From Winogradskyella vidalii (lineage in GTDB: Bacteria > Bacteroidota > Bacteroidia > Flavobacteriales > Flavobacteriaceae), in contig NZ_JABFDG010000002.1 of the NCBI RefSeq assembly GCF_013403955.1, forward strand, positions 372,001 to 436,000: 64,000 bases of DNA, read 5' to 3'. The position numbers and the translations under genes were made by a program. The notes below the pieces were generated by a model, which saw only the letters and a list, made by a program, of their open reading frames with translations, was not told the origin of the DNA and ran no database searches. Positions 35,315-43,545 of this stretch are shown here, one piece after another. Numbering within the stretch: position 1 is the first letter of the stretch; each line of letters begins with the position of its first letter.

Positions 35315-35722
35315 CTATTTTTTTAATTCTATATTTAGTTTTGCAAGCATCATTAGTTCAGATTTATTTTGGCCAGAAAATGATGTCGCAATTTCATTTG
35401 TCGTTTTTAAGATTAAGGAATTTATGGTATCTGTAAACAGCGACTCGTTTTGTTTTTTAAAGTTTACAAAACAATTAAAGCAATCTTCAGCTTGGTTATC
35501 TTTTGCAGTACACAGCTGATTGAAAGTATCTAATATAGCGCTTTTAATGGCACCTTCGGTAACGTCCTTTTCTTCTGCTATTTGCACCCAGTATTGTTGC
35601 ACCAAACCTTTAACCGTAGAAATCTCTTCGGCTCTCACATTTTTGTCTACAGCTGCAATAGCATAGAATAATTTGCCAAGATTTGTGTAGAATTGAAGAG
35701 TTAAGTTGTGAGTTGAATTCAA
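35315..35722 (-). CDS. Small TerB-like helical protein
   Basis: About 135 residues if started at TTG 35722 (LNSTHNLTLQFYTNLGKLF). The frame is open to 35770, but the predicted transcription start near 35734 lies inside that extension. No ATG is available. The pattern LGKLFYAIAAVDKNVRAEE followed by helices resembles the TerB/DjlA-N fold, in which acidic residues bind metal. There are four Cys (CTAKD, CFNCF). No catalytic function can be assigned. Its own CRP-type box and -7 element place it in the USP regulon. It is divergent from the LOV kinase gene. Confidence 0.6.
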   Translation of the reverse strand: MNSTHNLTLQFYTNLGKLFYAIAAVDKNVRAEEISTVKGLVQQYWVQIAEEKDVTEGAIKSAILDTFNQLCTAKDNQAEDCFNCFVNFKKQNESLFTDTINSLILKTTNEIATSFSGQNKSELMMLAKLNIELKK

Positions 35723-35739
35723 AATACGGTGTTTAATTT

Positions 35740-35782
35740 TAAAATTACAATAAAAACTAAGGTTCAACAATGACCAAAATCA
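35740..35782 (-). promoter_or_regulatory. CRP-type box 2 plus -7 element (TerB-like gene)
   Basis: Minus-strand core TGATTTTGGTCA (35771-35782) with the flank AAC, then TAATTTTA at 35740-35747. The spacing centre to -7 is 29.5 bp. The box also lies upstream of the divergent LOV kinase gene, though no matching -7 box was found in that direction. Confidence 0.6.
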
Positions 35783-35883
35783 GTTTTAAATGAGCACTCA
35801 AAATCTTACCGCCTTCAATTAGGTCATCCGCTAATTAATAATTAATTTTAGTGTTTATCTTGAGACCACTAAATCCTAAATTA

Positions 35884-37764
35884 ATGCTTCATCAAGAACA
35901 AGATATATTCAATGTACTACTAGAAGCTGTTTCTGATGGTGTTTTAATTGTTGACACGCAACAGAACATAGTGGAAATCAATACCAAAGCCGAAAAGATA
36001 TTTGGATATAAAAAAAGTGAATTACTTCAAAAGAAGTTAAACACAATTATTCCTTCAAGATACCATCCTAACCATGATAAGCATTTTGAAACGTTCATAG
36101 AAATCGGTAAAAGCCGAAGTATGGGCGAAGCTTCTGATATTCATGGTTTAAAAAAAAATGGCGATAGTATTGCGATTGAAGTTGAGTTAAACCCTTATAA
36201 AACAGAAAATAAAACCTATGTAATGGCATTGGTTAAGGATATCTCTAAACGCAAAGAGATTGAAAAAAACTTAATGCTAAAAAGTAGTGCGTTGCAATCT
36301 GCTAGTAACGGTATTATTATTACTGATGCCCTCAAAAAAGACAACCCCGTAATTTACTTTAATACGGCGTTTCAAAATCTTACGGGGTATTCTAGTGAAG
36401 AAATCATCAATAAAAATTGTCGCTTTTTACAAGGTAAAGACACTCAGCAAGAAGGTCTAAAAACGATTAGACAAGCCGTAAAAAAAAACAAAAGCTGCCA
36501 AGTAAGATTACGTAACTATAAAAAAGATGGTACCTTATTTTGGAATGACCTCTACATAATGCCCATAACCAATAGCGAGGGCTTAGTCACGAATTTTATA
36601 GGGATTCAAAATGATATTACACAAATAAGAAAGGCGGACGCGGAACGAAAACATTTAGCCAATATCATCCACGAATCGCTGAATGAGATTTATGTTTTTG
36701 ATGCTGAAACATTAATTTTTATAAATGTGAATATTGGGGCACAAAAAAACTTAGGTTACAGTTTAGAGGAATTACAACAAATGACGCCTTTAGACATAAA
36801 AACTCATGAGACTAAGACTGATTTTAGAAAAAAGATTGATGTTTTATTCAAATCTAAAACCGAAAAATTAGAATTTGAAACCACGCACCAACGAAAAGAC
36901 GGATCCACCTACCCTGTTGAAGTTCATCTACAGCTTAATAAGCTAAGCGAAAAAAATGTTTTTGTCGCTATTATCTTAGACATCACCGAACGAAAAAACT
37001 ATACAGAAAAGCTCGAAAATAAAGTTGAAGAACGCACCAAACAACTCAACGAAGCGCTCTCTAAAGAAAAAGAACTCAACGACCTAAAAACAAAGTTCTT
37101 GTCTTTAGTTTCACACGAATTTAAAACGCCTTTAAGTGGTATTTTAACCTCGTCCGTTTTACTTAATAAGTATAAATTAACAGAAGAACAAAGCAAACGG
37201 GATAAACATATAAAAACCATTGCAGATAAAGTTCAATACCTCAACACCATACTTAATGACTTTTTATCTTTAGAGCGTTTAGAAACCGGTAAACTCAACT
37301 ATAATTTTACCAATTTTAAACTCAGTAAAGTGATTGATGAAGTGATTTATAATGCCAATATGCTCTTAAAAGAAGGCCAATCTATAATATACCCAGAGAA
37401 TATTGATAACCTTTCTCTTTTTCAAGATGAAAAATCAATTATATTAACACTTACTAATCTGCTGAATAATGCCATAACTTATTCTCAAGCGCATAAAACT
37501 ATTGCTATCAGTGTGGCACAAAATGAGACTACCACAACCATTAAAGTTAAAGATGAAGGTATTGGCATTCCACAAAAAGACCAAAAAAATATTTTTAATC
37601 GATATTATAGATCTGAAAATGTAAGCACCATTCAAGGTACAGGCATTGGGTTGAATATCGTAAAAAATCACTTAGAAAATTTAGGTGGTACAATTACCTT
37701 TGAAAGTGAAGAACATGTTGGTACCACATTTATAATAACCTTTCCTAATGCCGCAAAACAATGA
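35884..37764 (+). CDS. LOV-domain (blue-light) PAS histidine kinase
   Basis: 626 residues from ATG 35884 (a GTG 33 bases upstream is the alternative). Order: PAS (~5-130), LOV (~137-250), PAS (~262-375), coiled linker, HisKA with His411 in LVSHEFKTPL, and HATPase (NLLNNAITYS, DEGIGIP, GTGIGLNIV). The LOV domain has NCRFLQG with Cys179. Measured from Cys179, Asn178, Arg180, Gln183, Arg196, Asn211, Asn221 and Gln242 fall at exactly the offsets of the FMN-contacting residues in oat phototropin LOV2 (N449, R451, Q454, R467, N482, N492, Q513; from memory). It should therefore bind FMN and form the photo-adduct. No membrane segment: a soluble kinase. It overlaps by four bases the receiver-CRP gene, its likely partner. 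Confidence 0.92.
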   Translation: MLHQEQDIFNVLLEAVSDGVLIVDTQQNIVEINTKAEKIFGYKKSELLQKKLNTIIPSRYHPNHDKHFETFIEIGKSRSMGEASDIHGLKKNGDSIAIEVELNPYKTENKTYVMALVKDISKRKEIEKNLMLKSSALQSASNGIIITDALKKDNPVIYFNTAFQNLTGYSSEEIINKNCRFLQGKDTQQEGLKTIRQAVKKNKSCQVRLRNYKKDGTLFWNDLYIMPITNSEGLVTNFIGIQNDITQIRKADAERKHLANIIHESLNEIYVFDAETLIFINVNIGAQKNLGYSLEELQQMTPLDIKTHETKTDFRKKIDVLFKSKTEKLEFETTHQRKDGSTYPVEVHLQLNKLSEKNVFVAIILDITERKNYTEKLENKVEERTKQLNEALSKEKELNDLKTKFLSLVSHEFKTPLSGILTSSVLLNKYKLTEEQSKRDKHIKTIADKVQYLNTILNDFLSLERLETGKLNYNFTNFKLSKVIDEVIYNANMLLKEGQSIIYPENIDNLSLFQDEKSIILTLTNLLNNAITYSQAHKTIAISVAQNETTTTIKVKDEGIGIPQKDQKNIFNRYYRSENVSTIQGTGIGLNIVKNHLENLGGTITFESEEHVGTTFIITFPNAAKQ

Positions 37765-38801
37765 TTACAATTTTACTTATAGAAGATGATATGGTACTAA
37801 GGGAAAACACCGCAGAACTCTTAGAACTTTCAAATTATAAAGTCTTAACTGCTGCCAATGGTAAAATTGGAATTACAATAGCAAAAGAAGTTATACCAGA
37901 TATTATTGTTTGTGATATTATGATGCCCGTAGTTAATGGCTATGAGACTTTAAAAAACCTCTCTGAAGACCAAACCACAAGATACATTCCTTTTATTTTT
38001 CTATCAGCAAAAACCGAACATAAGGATGTTAGAAAAGGAATGAACCTCGGTGCTGACGATTATATTACAAAACCATTTACAGAAGAGGAACTCATTAGTG
38101 CCATTGAGAGTCGCTTAGCAAAAACAGCCATTTTAAAAGACAGGGAGCGCAGTAATACAACCACTACTGAAGCGATTAAAACTCTTGATGACCTTAAAAA
38201 CTTTTTCTCGGATAATGGTGCTCGTTTTAACGTAAAAAAAGACACTAAAATCTATAGAGAGGCTGAACACTCTAATTACATTTACTTAATTAATAAAGGT
38301 GCCGTAAAATGCTTTCAAATAGATAAACAAGGTAAAGAATTAATTACTGGCTTATATAAAGAAGATGATTTGTTTGGCTATACGTCTTTTACAAACAACA
38401 TCCCGCACAAAGAAACGGCTACCACTATAGAAAACACTGAATTAACAGGTATTTCTACCCGCCAATTTAATGAGATATTAAATCAAAATCCTAAAATTAC
38501 TTTAGAGCTTGTTCAGTTATTATCTAATGATCTTATACTTGTTAAAGACCAATTATTAGAAATGGCCTACGGAACGGTCAACAAAAAAACGGCGGCAACA
38601 ATATTAAAATTTGCAGAAAAAATAAACCGAAAACCCAATGACCCAATTAATATTTCACGTAGTGATTTGGCAAGTGTTGCCGGTATTGCTACCGAAACTT
38701 TAATACGCACCTTAGCCAGTTTTAAAAAGCAAGGCATCATAGCATCTGATGGTCGATCTATAAAAGTATTGAATCTTGAAAAACTAAAAGATATCCAGTA
38801 A
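37761..38801 (+). CDS. Response regulator: receiver domain fused to CRP/FNR-type DNA-binding protein
   Basis: 346 residues. Residues 1-125 are a receiver domain with Asp52 in IIVCDIMMP, the acidic pair EDD near the N-terminus, and KPFT. Residues ~145-265 form a cNMP-binding-like beta-roll (YIYLINKGAVKCFQ, DDLFGYTSF). Residues ~270-346 are a Crp-type HTH with recognition helix ATETLIRTLASFKKQG; its Glu and Arg match the residues that read the TGA core in CRP and FNR. No FNR-type cysteine set is present, so it is not an iron-sulfur sensor. The kinase stop overlaps its ATG (ATGA). I propose that it binds the TGA-N6-TCA boxes in front of the surrounding genes. Confidence 0.92.
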   Translation: MITILLIEDDMVLRENTAELLELSNYKVLTAANGKIGITIAKEVIPDIIVCDIMMPVVNGYETLKNLSEDQTTRYIPFIFLSAKTEHKDVRKGMNLGADDYITKPFTEEELISAIESRLAKTAILKDRERSNTTTTEAIKTLDDLKNFFSDNGARFNVKKDTKIYREAEHSNYIYLINKGAVKCFQIDKQGKELITGLYKEDDLFGYTSFTNNIPHKETATTIENTELTGISTRQFNEILNQNPKITLELVQLLSNDLILVKDQLLEMAYGTVNKKTAATILKFAEKINRKPNDPINISRSDLASVAGIATETLIRTLASFKKQGIIASDGRSIKVLNLEKLKDIQ

Positions 38802-38824
38802 AAAGATTTGTATAAGCCTGAAAG

Positions 38825-38867
38825 TGACTAATATCATTTTAAAGACAACAACTTACCTCTAACTTTG
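38825..38867 (+). promoter_or_regulatory. CRP-type box 3 plus -7 element (usp1)
   Basis: TGACTAATATCA at 38825-38836 and a perfect TAACTTTG at 38860-38867. The box centre would be at about -41.5 from a start near 38872, the classic class II position. Confidence 0.65.
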
Positions 38868-38887
38868 TTCTTTTAAGTTATTGTTCG

Positions 38888-39736
38888 ATGAAAAATATTT
38901 TACTACCAACTGATTTTTCAGAAAATTCATGGAACGCTATAAAGTATGCCATTCGATTTTTCGAAAATCAAAATTGCAATTTCTATCTCCTGCATATTAA
39001 ATCTATAAATGCTACAGATTATAATGATGCCCCTTTAATTTTAGACAGGAACGATGTTGACACATTATACTTAAGACCTATAAAACAAGACCTACAAACG
39101 CTTTTAAAACGTATTAAAAAATTAGAATCTTCTAAAAAGAGCCATCACTTTTATACCATTATTGAAAACACTTATTTTACGAGTGGTATCCGTAAAACTA
39201 TAGACGAAAAAGAAATAGATTTTATTGTGATGGGAACAAAAGGAGCAACAGGATTGAGTAAAATTATTTTAGGCTCTAATACCGCAGATGTGGTTACCAA
39301 AGTAAAGTGTAACACTTTGGTTATTCCTGAACATGCCAAGTTTACTGAACCTTCAAAAATTGCCTTTCCTACAGATTTTTCTTTATCACACAACTTACAT
39401 GTACTTAAGCCTATTGTAAAAATACTAAATCGGTTTAAGACGTCATTACATATTCTTCATATCAATAAAAGTAAAACAAACATTAATACCCAGCAAAGCC
39501 AAAACAAAGAATTACTTGAAGAATATTTTAACCAATACCATTTTAGTTTTCATGACCTTACCAATATAAACGTAGAAGATGCAATTGAAAATTTTATTGA
39601 AAACAATGCCATAAATATGGTCTGCATGGTAGCTAAAAATTTAAATTATTTTCAACAAATACTATTTCATTCAAAAGTGGAAAACATAACTTACCATACT
39701 CGGATTCCATTTTTGGTTTTACATGAAAAAAACTAA
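38888..39736 (+). CDS. Tandem-domain universal stress protein (usp1)
   Basis: 282 residues, two UspA folds. The first carries LLPTDFSENSWNAIKYAI and the nucleotide-binding GTKGATGLSKIILGSNTADVV (G-2x-G-9x-G-S/N). The second half (FPTDFSLSHNLHVL) lacks a clear ATP loop. Tandem USPs bind ATP and adjust metabolism during growth arrest or hypoxia; the precise role is unknown. First of six homologs in the cluster and directly downstream of the receiver-CRP gene, with its own box. A six-base gap to the membrane protein gene indicates one operon. Confidence 0.9.
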   Translation: MKNILLPTDFSENSWNAIKYAIRFFENQNCNFYLLHIKSINATDYNDAPLILDRNDVDTLYLRPIKQDLQTLLKRIKKLESSKKSHHFYTIIENTYFTSGIRKTIDEKEIDFIVMGTKGATGLSKIILGSNTADVVTKVKCNTLVIPEHAKFTEPSKIAFPTDFSLSHNLHVLKPIVKILNRFKTSLHILHINKSKTNINTQQSQNKELLEEYFNQYHFSFHDLTNINVEDAIENFIENNAINMVCMVAKNLNYFQQILFHSKVENITYHTRIPFLVLHEKN

Positions 39737-39742
39737 TAAATT

Positions 39743-40129
39743 ATGGATGTTTCAATATTCTTAGCCAAATTTTGGGGTTGGTATTTACTTATTTTCTTTT
39801 TTATCTTAAGCCTTAACCCTAAACGAATCAAACAAGTTTTTAATGACTTAAACGATCAAAAATTTCTTATAACTTCAGCTTTTATAGCTATTGTTATTGG
39901 TTTGCTTAATACCCTCTTTCATAATATTTGGGAGCTGAATTACAAACTTATTATTACACTTATAGGTTGGACTGCACTTTTTATTGGACTGTCACTATTT
40001 GCCTTTCCTAAACGAACCGTTTCCTTTTTAACTTATACTAATATTAAACTAGTTCAGGTGACTTATACCTTACTGTTTTTAATTGGCATCTATCTCTTAA
40101 ATATGGCTTACGGGATTGTATTGTTTTAA
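39743..40129 (+). CDS. Small integral membrane protein, co-transcribed with usp1
   Basis: 128 residues with four hydrophobic segments (WYLLIFFFILSL, LITSAFIAIVIGLL, LIITLIGWTALFIGLSLF, VTYTLLFLIGIYLLNMAYG). I do not recognise a named family. Two conserved-looking polar spots, HNIWELNYK and PKRTV, sit between helices. It follows usp1 by six bases, so it should share the CRP-type promoter. Confidence 0.7.
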   Translation: MDVSIFLAKFWGWYLLIFFFILSLNPKRIKQVFNDLNDQKFLITSAFIAIVIGLLNTLFHNIWELNYKLIITLIGWTALFIGLSLFAFPKRTVSFLTYTNIKLVQVTYTLLFLIGIYLLNMAYGIVLF

Positions 40130-40144
40130 AAATATTACGTAATC

Positions 40145-40187
40145 TGATAAATATCATATTTTAATAGCTTTAATATTTTTAATATTA
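40145..40187 (+). promoter_or_regulatory. CRP-type box 4 with no downstream gene
   Basis: TGATAAATATCA at 40145-40156, flanked by C and TAT as in the other boxes. TAATATTA lies at 40180-40187, again 29.5 bp from the centre but a weak -7 match. Transcription would start near 40192 and enter 670 bases with no intact ORF. Confidence 0.5.
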
Positions 40188-40189
40188 CT

Positions 40190-40793
40190 AAACCATTTTA
40201 AGATGGTTAACTTTTAATTTCAAAGAGTCAGTCGAATGGGGTATTTGCCTCTATTTTGTAACAGCGTTACTATAGCTTTTAGAATTTTTGGTTGGTTGAA
40301 TTGTTCTAATTATTATTAGGCGTATTTCTAAAGTTATTTTAATTGAAAATCACAAAATTGATGGTTTTTTTTAGCTTATTTGGCTGCCTCTTTTTATTTA
40401 AAAGGTTACTTGTTTTTAATAAAAACCGCTTATACACTAAAAGTATTACACCTAATTTGGCAGAGCGTTTGATTTAAAATTTTTATAAATTAGAAATACC
40501 AAATTACGTTTAGTTTAATGAAAAAGAATAGCAATTCTTAGCTATCTACTCCTCAGGCAAATCCTTACGTCATTGTTATTCTTTTTCTAGTTCAGTTTTG
40601 AGTTATTGTATAAAGTAGTCACTTCTGTAGTACTTAAAAATAACCATCTCACTACCAACAAAGCATTACCACACCACACACCTACTTTAACGCCCTATCT
40701 ACCAACACCTTAAATTAACACTAAAGCTAAACCTAATTCTTTAAAAATGTCACTATTATTCTAGTATCAGTTTATAAGCTTTAACTTTCTAAC
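40190..40793 (+). other. Gene-free region with a long hairpin; candidate small RNA locus
   Basis: No intact ORF is found. Arms 40520-40535 (GAAAAAGAATAGCAAT) and 40572-40587 (ATTGTTATTCTTTTTC) pair over 16 positions with one G-U around a 36-base loop containing CTCCTCAGGCAAATCC. A hydrophobic in-frame stretch (FLAYLAASFYLKGYLFLI, near 40365-40420) could be decayed membrane-protein coding DNA. 40640-40720 on the plus strand is unusually C/A-rich and G-poor. With the box at 40145 the region may encode a regulated RNA. Confidence 0.35.
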
Positions 40794-40836
40794 TGATATA
40801 AATCATAATTAAAACAATTTTTAACTTGTAAATTTA
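40794..40836 (+). promoter_or_regulatory. CRP-type box 5 plus -7 element (usp2-usp3)
   Basis: AAC-TGATATAAATCA-TAA (core 40794-40805) and TAAATTTA at 40829-40836; the spacing is 29.5 bp. The usp2 ATG is at 40863. Confidence 0.6.
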
Positions 40837-40862
40837 AGTATTCAAAACCAATACATTAAGCT

Positions 40863-41711
40863 ATGCTATCCATTCTTTTACCTACCGATTTCTCTAAAAA
40901 TTCAATGAACGCCATTAATTATGCTTTAGAATTTTTTAAATACCAGAATGTACAGTTCTATTTTATGCATGCTTATCGAAGTGAGTTTTATGACCATGAT
41001 GATTTAGTGTCTCGCGACGTATTTGATACCGTCTTAAATAAGGTGAAAACAAATTCTAAAAACAATCTGGAAAAGCTATTAAAAGACATTGAAAAATCAA
41101 CTCCAAATCCAAGATACACGTATCAGTACATTTCGGTTTATGATACCTTGGTAGAAGCTTCAAATAAGATTGCAGATGAACATCATATAGATTTAATTGT
41201 CATGGGTACAAAAGGCAAATCTAACAACAGCCATATTGTATTTGGAAGTCAAACATTTCAAGTATTAAAATATGTAGACTGCCCTGTTCTCGCAATTCCT
41301 TCAAACTACAATAACACACAGCCCAAACGTATATTATTTCCAACGGATTACCTTATTCCATATAAACGCCGTGAGTTAAAGCTACTGTCTATTTTAGCCC
41401 GATCTTACAGAAGTGATATTGATGTCATTTACATTTCTACAAGCCCTAAATTATCGATAAGACAAGAAGATAACCAAGCATTCATCAAGGACACCTTATT
41501 GTGTAACAAGGTAAATTTCAGCATCAAAAACAATAAAAAAGTCGCAGAAACCATTACCTCACACATTAAAGAAAATGATATTGATATGATTACTATGGTC
41601 AATACGCAACACTCTTTTTTAGAAGATATGTTATTTCCTTCTACAATGGACAGAGTGAGCCTTGGATTAGAGATTCCGTTATTAGCCATGCAAAATGCCG
41701 TAAGAAATTGA
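40863..41711 (+). CDS. Tandem-domain universal stress protein (usp2)
   Basis: 282 residues. The N-terminal Usp fold starts MLSILLPTDFSKNSMNAINYA and has GTKGKSNNSHIVFGSQTFQVL as its nucleotide loop, with SNNS replacing the usual ATGA, so ATP binding may be altered. The second half opens with LFPTDYLIPYKRRELK. It is the most diverged of the array. Box 5 lies upstream, and usp3 begins 29 bases after the stop, so the two probably form one transcript. Confidence 0.88.
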   Translation: MLSILLPTDFSKNSMNAINYALEFFKYQNVQFYFMHAYRSEFYDHDDLVSRDVFDTVLNKVKTNSKNNLEKLLKDIEKSTPNPRYTYQYISVYDTLVEASNKIADEHHIDLIVMGTKGKSNNSHIVFGSQTFQVLKYVDCPVLAIPSNYNNTQPKRILFPTDYLIPYKRRELKLLSILARSYRSDIDVIYISTSPKLSIRQEDNQAFIKDTLLCNKVNFSIKNNKKVAETITSHIKENDIDMITMVNTQHSFLEDMLFPSTMDRVSLGLEIPLLAMQNAVRN

Positions 41712-41740
41712 TATAAAGTAAAAACAAAAAACTGCAAGTC

Positions 41741-42586
41741 ATGAAACATATCCTTTTACCCACCGATTTTTCTGATAATTCATGGAATGCGATATCGTAT
41801 GCCATCCAACTTTTTAAACACGAAACTTGCACGTTTCATTTACTTAATACCTACACCCCAATCATTTACAATGTAGAATATGTTTTAGGCTATCCTGCGC
41901 AGTTTGGCTTAGGTGATGCTATTAGAAATACATCTCAAGAGCAATTAGATGAACTTGAAGAGAGAATCTCAAAAACATTTGGAGAAAACCCTAAACATCA
42001 ATTTAGAACTTTAGCTCGGTTTGATACGCTGACCTCTGGTATAAATGAATTTTTATCAGAAAACAAAACCGATCTAATTATTATGGGAACCAAAGGTGCT
42101 ACTGGTGCCAAAGAAGTTTTATTTGGTTCTAATACGGTACATGTTTTTAAAACGGTAAAACATCCTGTGTTGGCAGTACCTTCAGATTTTGAATATGAAA
42201 AACCTCAAGAAATATTATTTCCTACAGATTTAGAAGTCGATTATAAAACCTTTCAAATCGATCTTTTAAAAGAAATTGTGATTGCCCATAACTCTAGACT
42301 AAATGCCCTTCATGTGTCAACAGATAATAACCTAACATTTGAGCAAGTAAACCATCAATTGGCCTTAGAAGCTCAATTTAAGGAGACCCCTTATTTATTT
42401 CACCAATATCAAAATATGGCTATTACAGAAGCGATTAACCAATTTCAAGTTAAATCGAAAATCAATCTATTGGCTATGATTAACAATAAACATTCATTTT
42501 TTGAAAATTTATTCTTTAAATCTACCATAAATCAAATAGGTTTTCAATTAAAAGTCCCATTTTTGGTGTTGACATCTAAATACTGA
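41741..42586 (+). CDS. Tandem-domain universal stress protein (usp3)
   Basis: 281 residues. The N-terminal half begins HILLPTDFSDNSWNAISYAI and carries the intact loop GTKGATGAKEVLFGSNTVHVF. The C-terminal half (LFPTDLEVDYKTFQIDLL) has no loop. No own box was seen; it is 29 bases from usp2. Its stop codon TGA (42584-42586) is at the same time the left half-site of box 6, so gene end and operator are superimposed. Confidence 0.9.
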   Translation: MKHILLPTDFSDNSWNAISYAIQLFKHETCTFHLLNTYTPIIYNVEYVLGYPAQFGLGDAIRNTSQEQLDELEERISKTFGENPKHQFRTLARFDTLTSGINEFLSENKTDLIIMGTKGATGAKEVLFGSNTVHVFKTVKHPVLAVPSDFEYEKPQEILFPTDLEVDYKTFQIDLLKEIVIAHNSRLNALHVSTDNNLTFEQVNHQLALEAQFKETPYLFHQYQNMAITEAINQFQVKSKINLLAMINNKHSFFENLFFKSTINQIGFQLKVPFLVLTSKY

Positions 42587-42625
42587 TGAATATCATTTTG
42601 AAATTTTGATGTAAATTCTAGTTTG
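42584..42625 (+). promoter_or_regulatory. CRP-type box 6 plus -7 element (usp4)
   Basis: TGATGAATATCA at 42584-42595, flanks TAC and TTT. TAGTTTG at 42619-42625 is a one-base-short version of TAnnTTTG, so the spacing shifts by 1 bp. The first TGA is the stop codon of usp3. Confidence 0.55.
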
Positions 42626-42651
42626 CAACATTAATTTAAGACACCCAACAC

Positions 42652-43485
42652 ATGAGAAAAAATATTCTCTTACCTACAGATTTTTCAGAAAATGCCTGGA
42701 GTGCGGCATTATATGCGCTAAAACTATACCAAGAAGAAAGCTGTACATTTTACTTTTTTCATTCGTCTAAAATGAAAATTTCTACAATGTCTAATATGTC
42801 TAGTAAATTACTACATGTATTAGCTGAAAATGCCATGAAGGATCTTAATGAATTAAAAGAAACGGCCGAGAATATCACCACCAAGGCGGATCATAGCTTT
42901 GAGGTTCTTTTAAGTACAAATGATTTTCTAAACACGATAGAAACCATTATAGAAAAGAATAAAATAGACCTTGTTGTTATGGGTACAAAGGGTGCCACTG
43001 GCGCTAAGGAATTTTTCTTTGGAAGTAATACCGTAGATATTATTAATAAAATAAAACGCTGCCCTGTTTTAGTGATTCCTGATGCTTATAATTTTGTAAA
43101 ACCAGAACATATAGCATTCCCAACAGATTACAATCGTAATTATGGTGATGAATTATTAGCTTTAAAACAATTAACAGCACTGTATAAATCTGAAATTGAT
43201 ATTCTTCATATTAACACAGAAAATGCGCTTTCAGAAACGCAAAAGTATAATTTAGAGCAGCTAAAAATAGCATTAGAAACTTATTCACATACTTTTCATT
43301 GGAGGCCAGATTACAGCAATAAAGAACAAGCAATTAAAGATTTTATAGACGAACTAAAAATTAATATTTTAGTGATGGTTAATTACGAACACAGTTTTAT
43401 TGAAAACATCATTAAAGAACCTGTCATTAAAAAAATGGGATTTCATCCCACTATTCCGTTTTTAGTTATCCCACGTTTGAACTGA
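42652..43485 (+). CDS. Tandem-domain universal stress protein (usp4)
   Basis: 277 residues, start MRKNILLPTDFSENAWSAAL, loop GTKGATGAKEFFFGSNTVDII, second half FPTDYNRNYGDELLALKQL. It is closely related to usp5 (shared AWSAALYALKL, KRCPVLVIPDAYNFV-like, HSFIENI motifs), pointing to a recent tandem duplication that included the promoter. Its stop TGA (43483-43485) forms the first half-site of box 7. Confidence 0.9.
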   Translation: MRKNILLPTDFSENAWSAALYALKLYQEESCTFYFFHSSKMKISTMSNMSSKLLHVLAENAMKDLNELKETAENITTKADHSFEVLLSTNDFLNTIETIIEKNKIDLVVMGTKGATGAKEFFFGSNTVDIINKIKRCPVLVIPDAYNFVKPEHIAFPTDYNRNYGDELLALKQLTALYKSEIDILHINTENALSETQKYNLEQLKIALETYSHTFHWRPDYSNKEQAIKDFIDELKINILVMVNYEHSFIENIIKEPVIKKMGFHPTIPFLVIPRLN

Positions 43486-43525
43486 CAAAAATCATTTTAT
43501 CTATAGATATTACGCACTAATTTTA
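43483..43525 (+). promoter_or_regulatory. CRP-type box 7 plus -7 element (usp5)
   Basis: AAC-TGACAAAAATCA-TTT (core 43483-43494) with TAATTTTA at 43518-43525, exactly 29.5 bp from the centre. The core starts on the usp4 stop codon. Confidence 0.6.
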
Positions 43526-43545
43526 ATATAAATAAAAAAAACATC

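Noticed and set aside
37761..38801. Iron-sulfur FNR-type oxygen sensor
   Set aside because: The N-terminal Cys cluster of FNR is missing; the N-terminus is a receiver domain.
40640..40720. C/A-rich, G-poor strand as a special element
   Set aside because: Compositional skew only; no repeat unit, pairing or motif supports a function.
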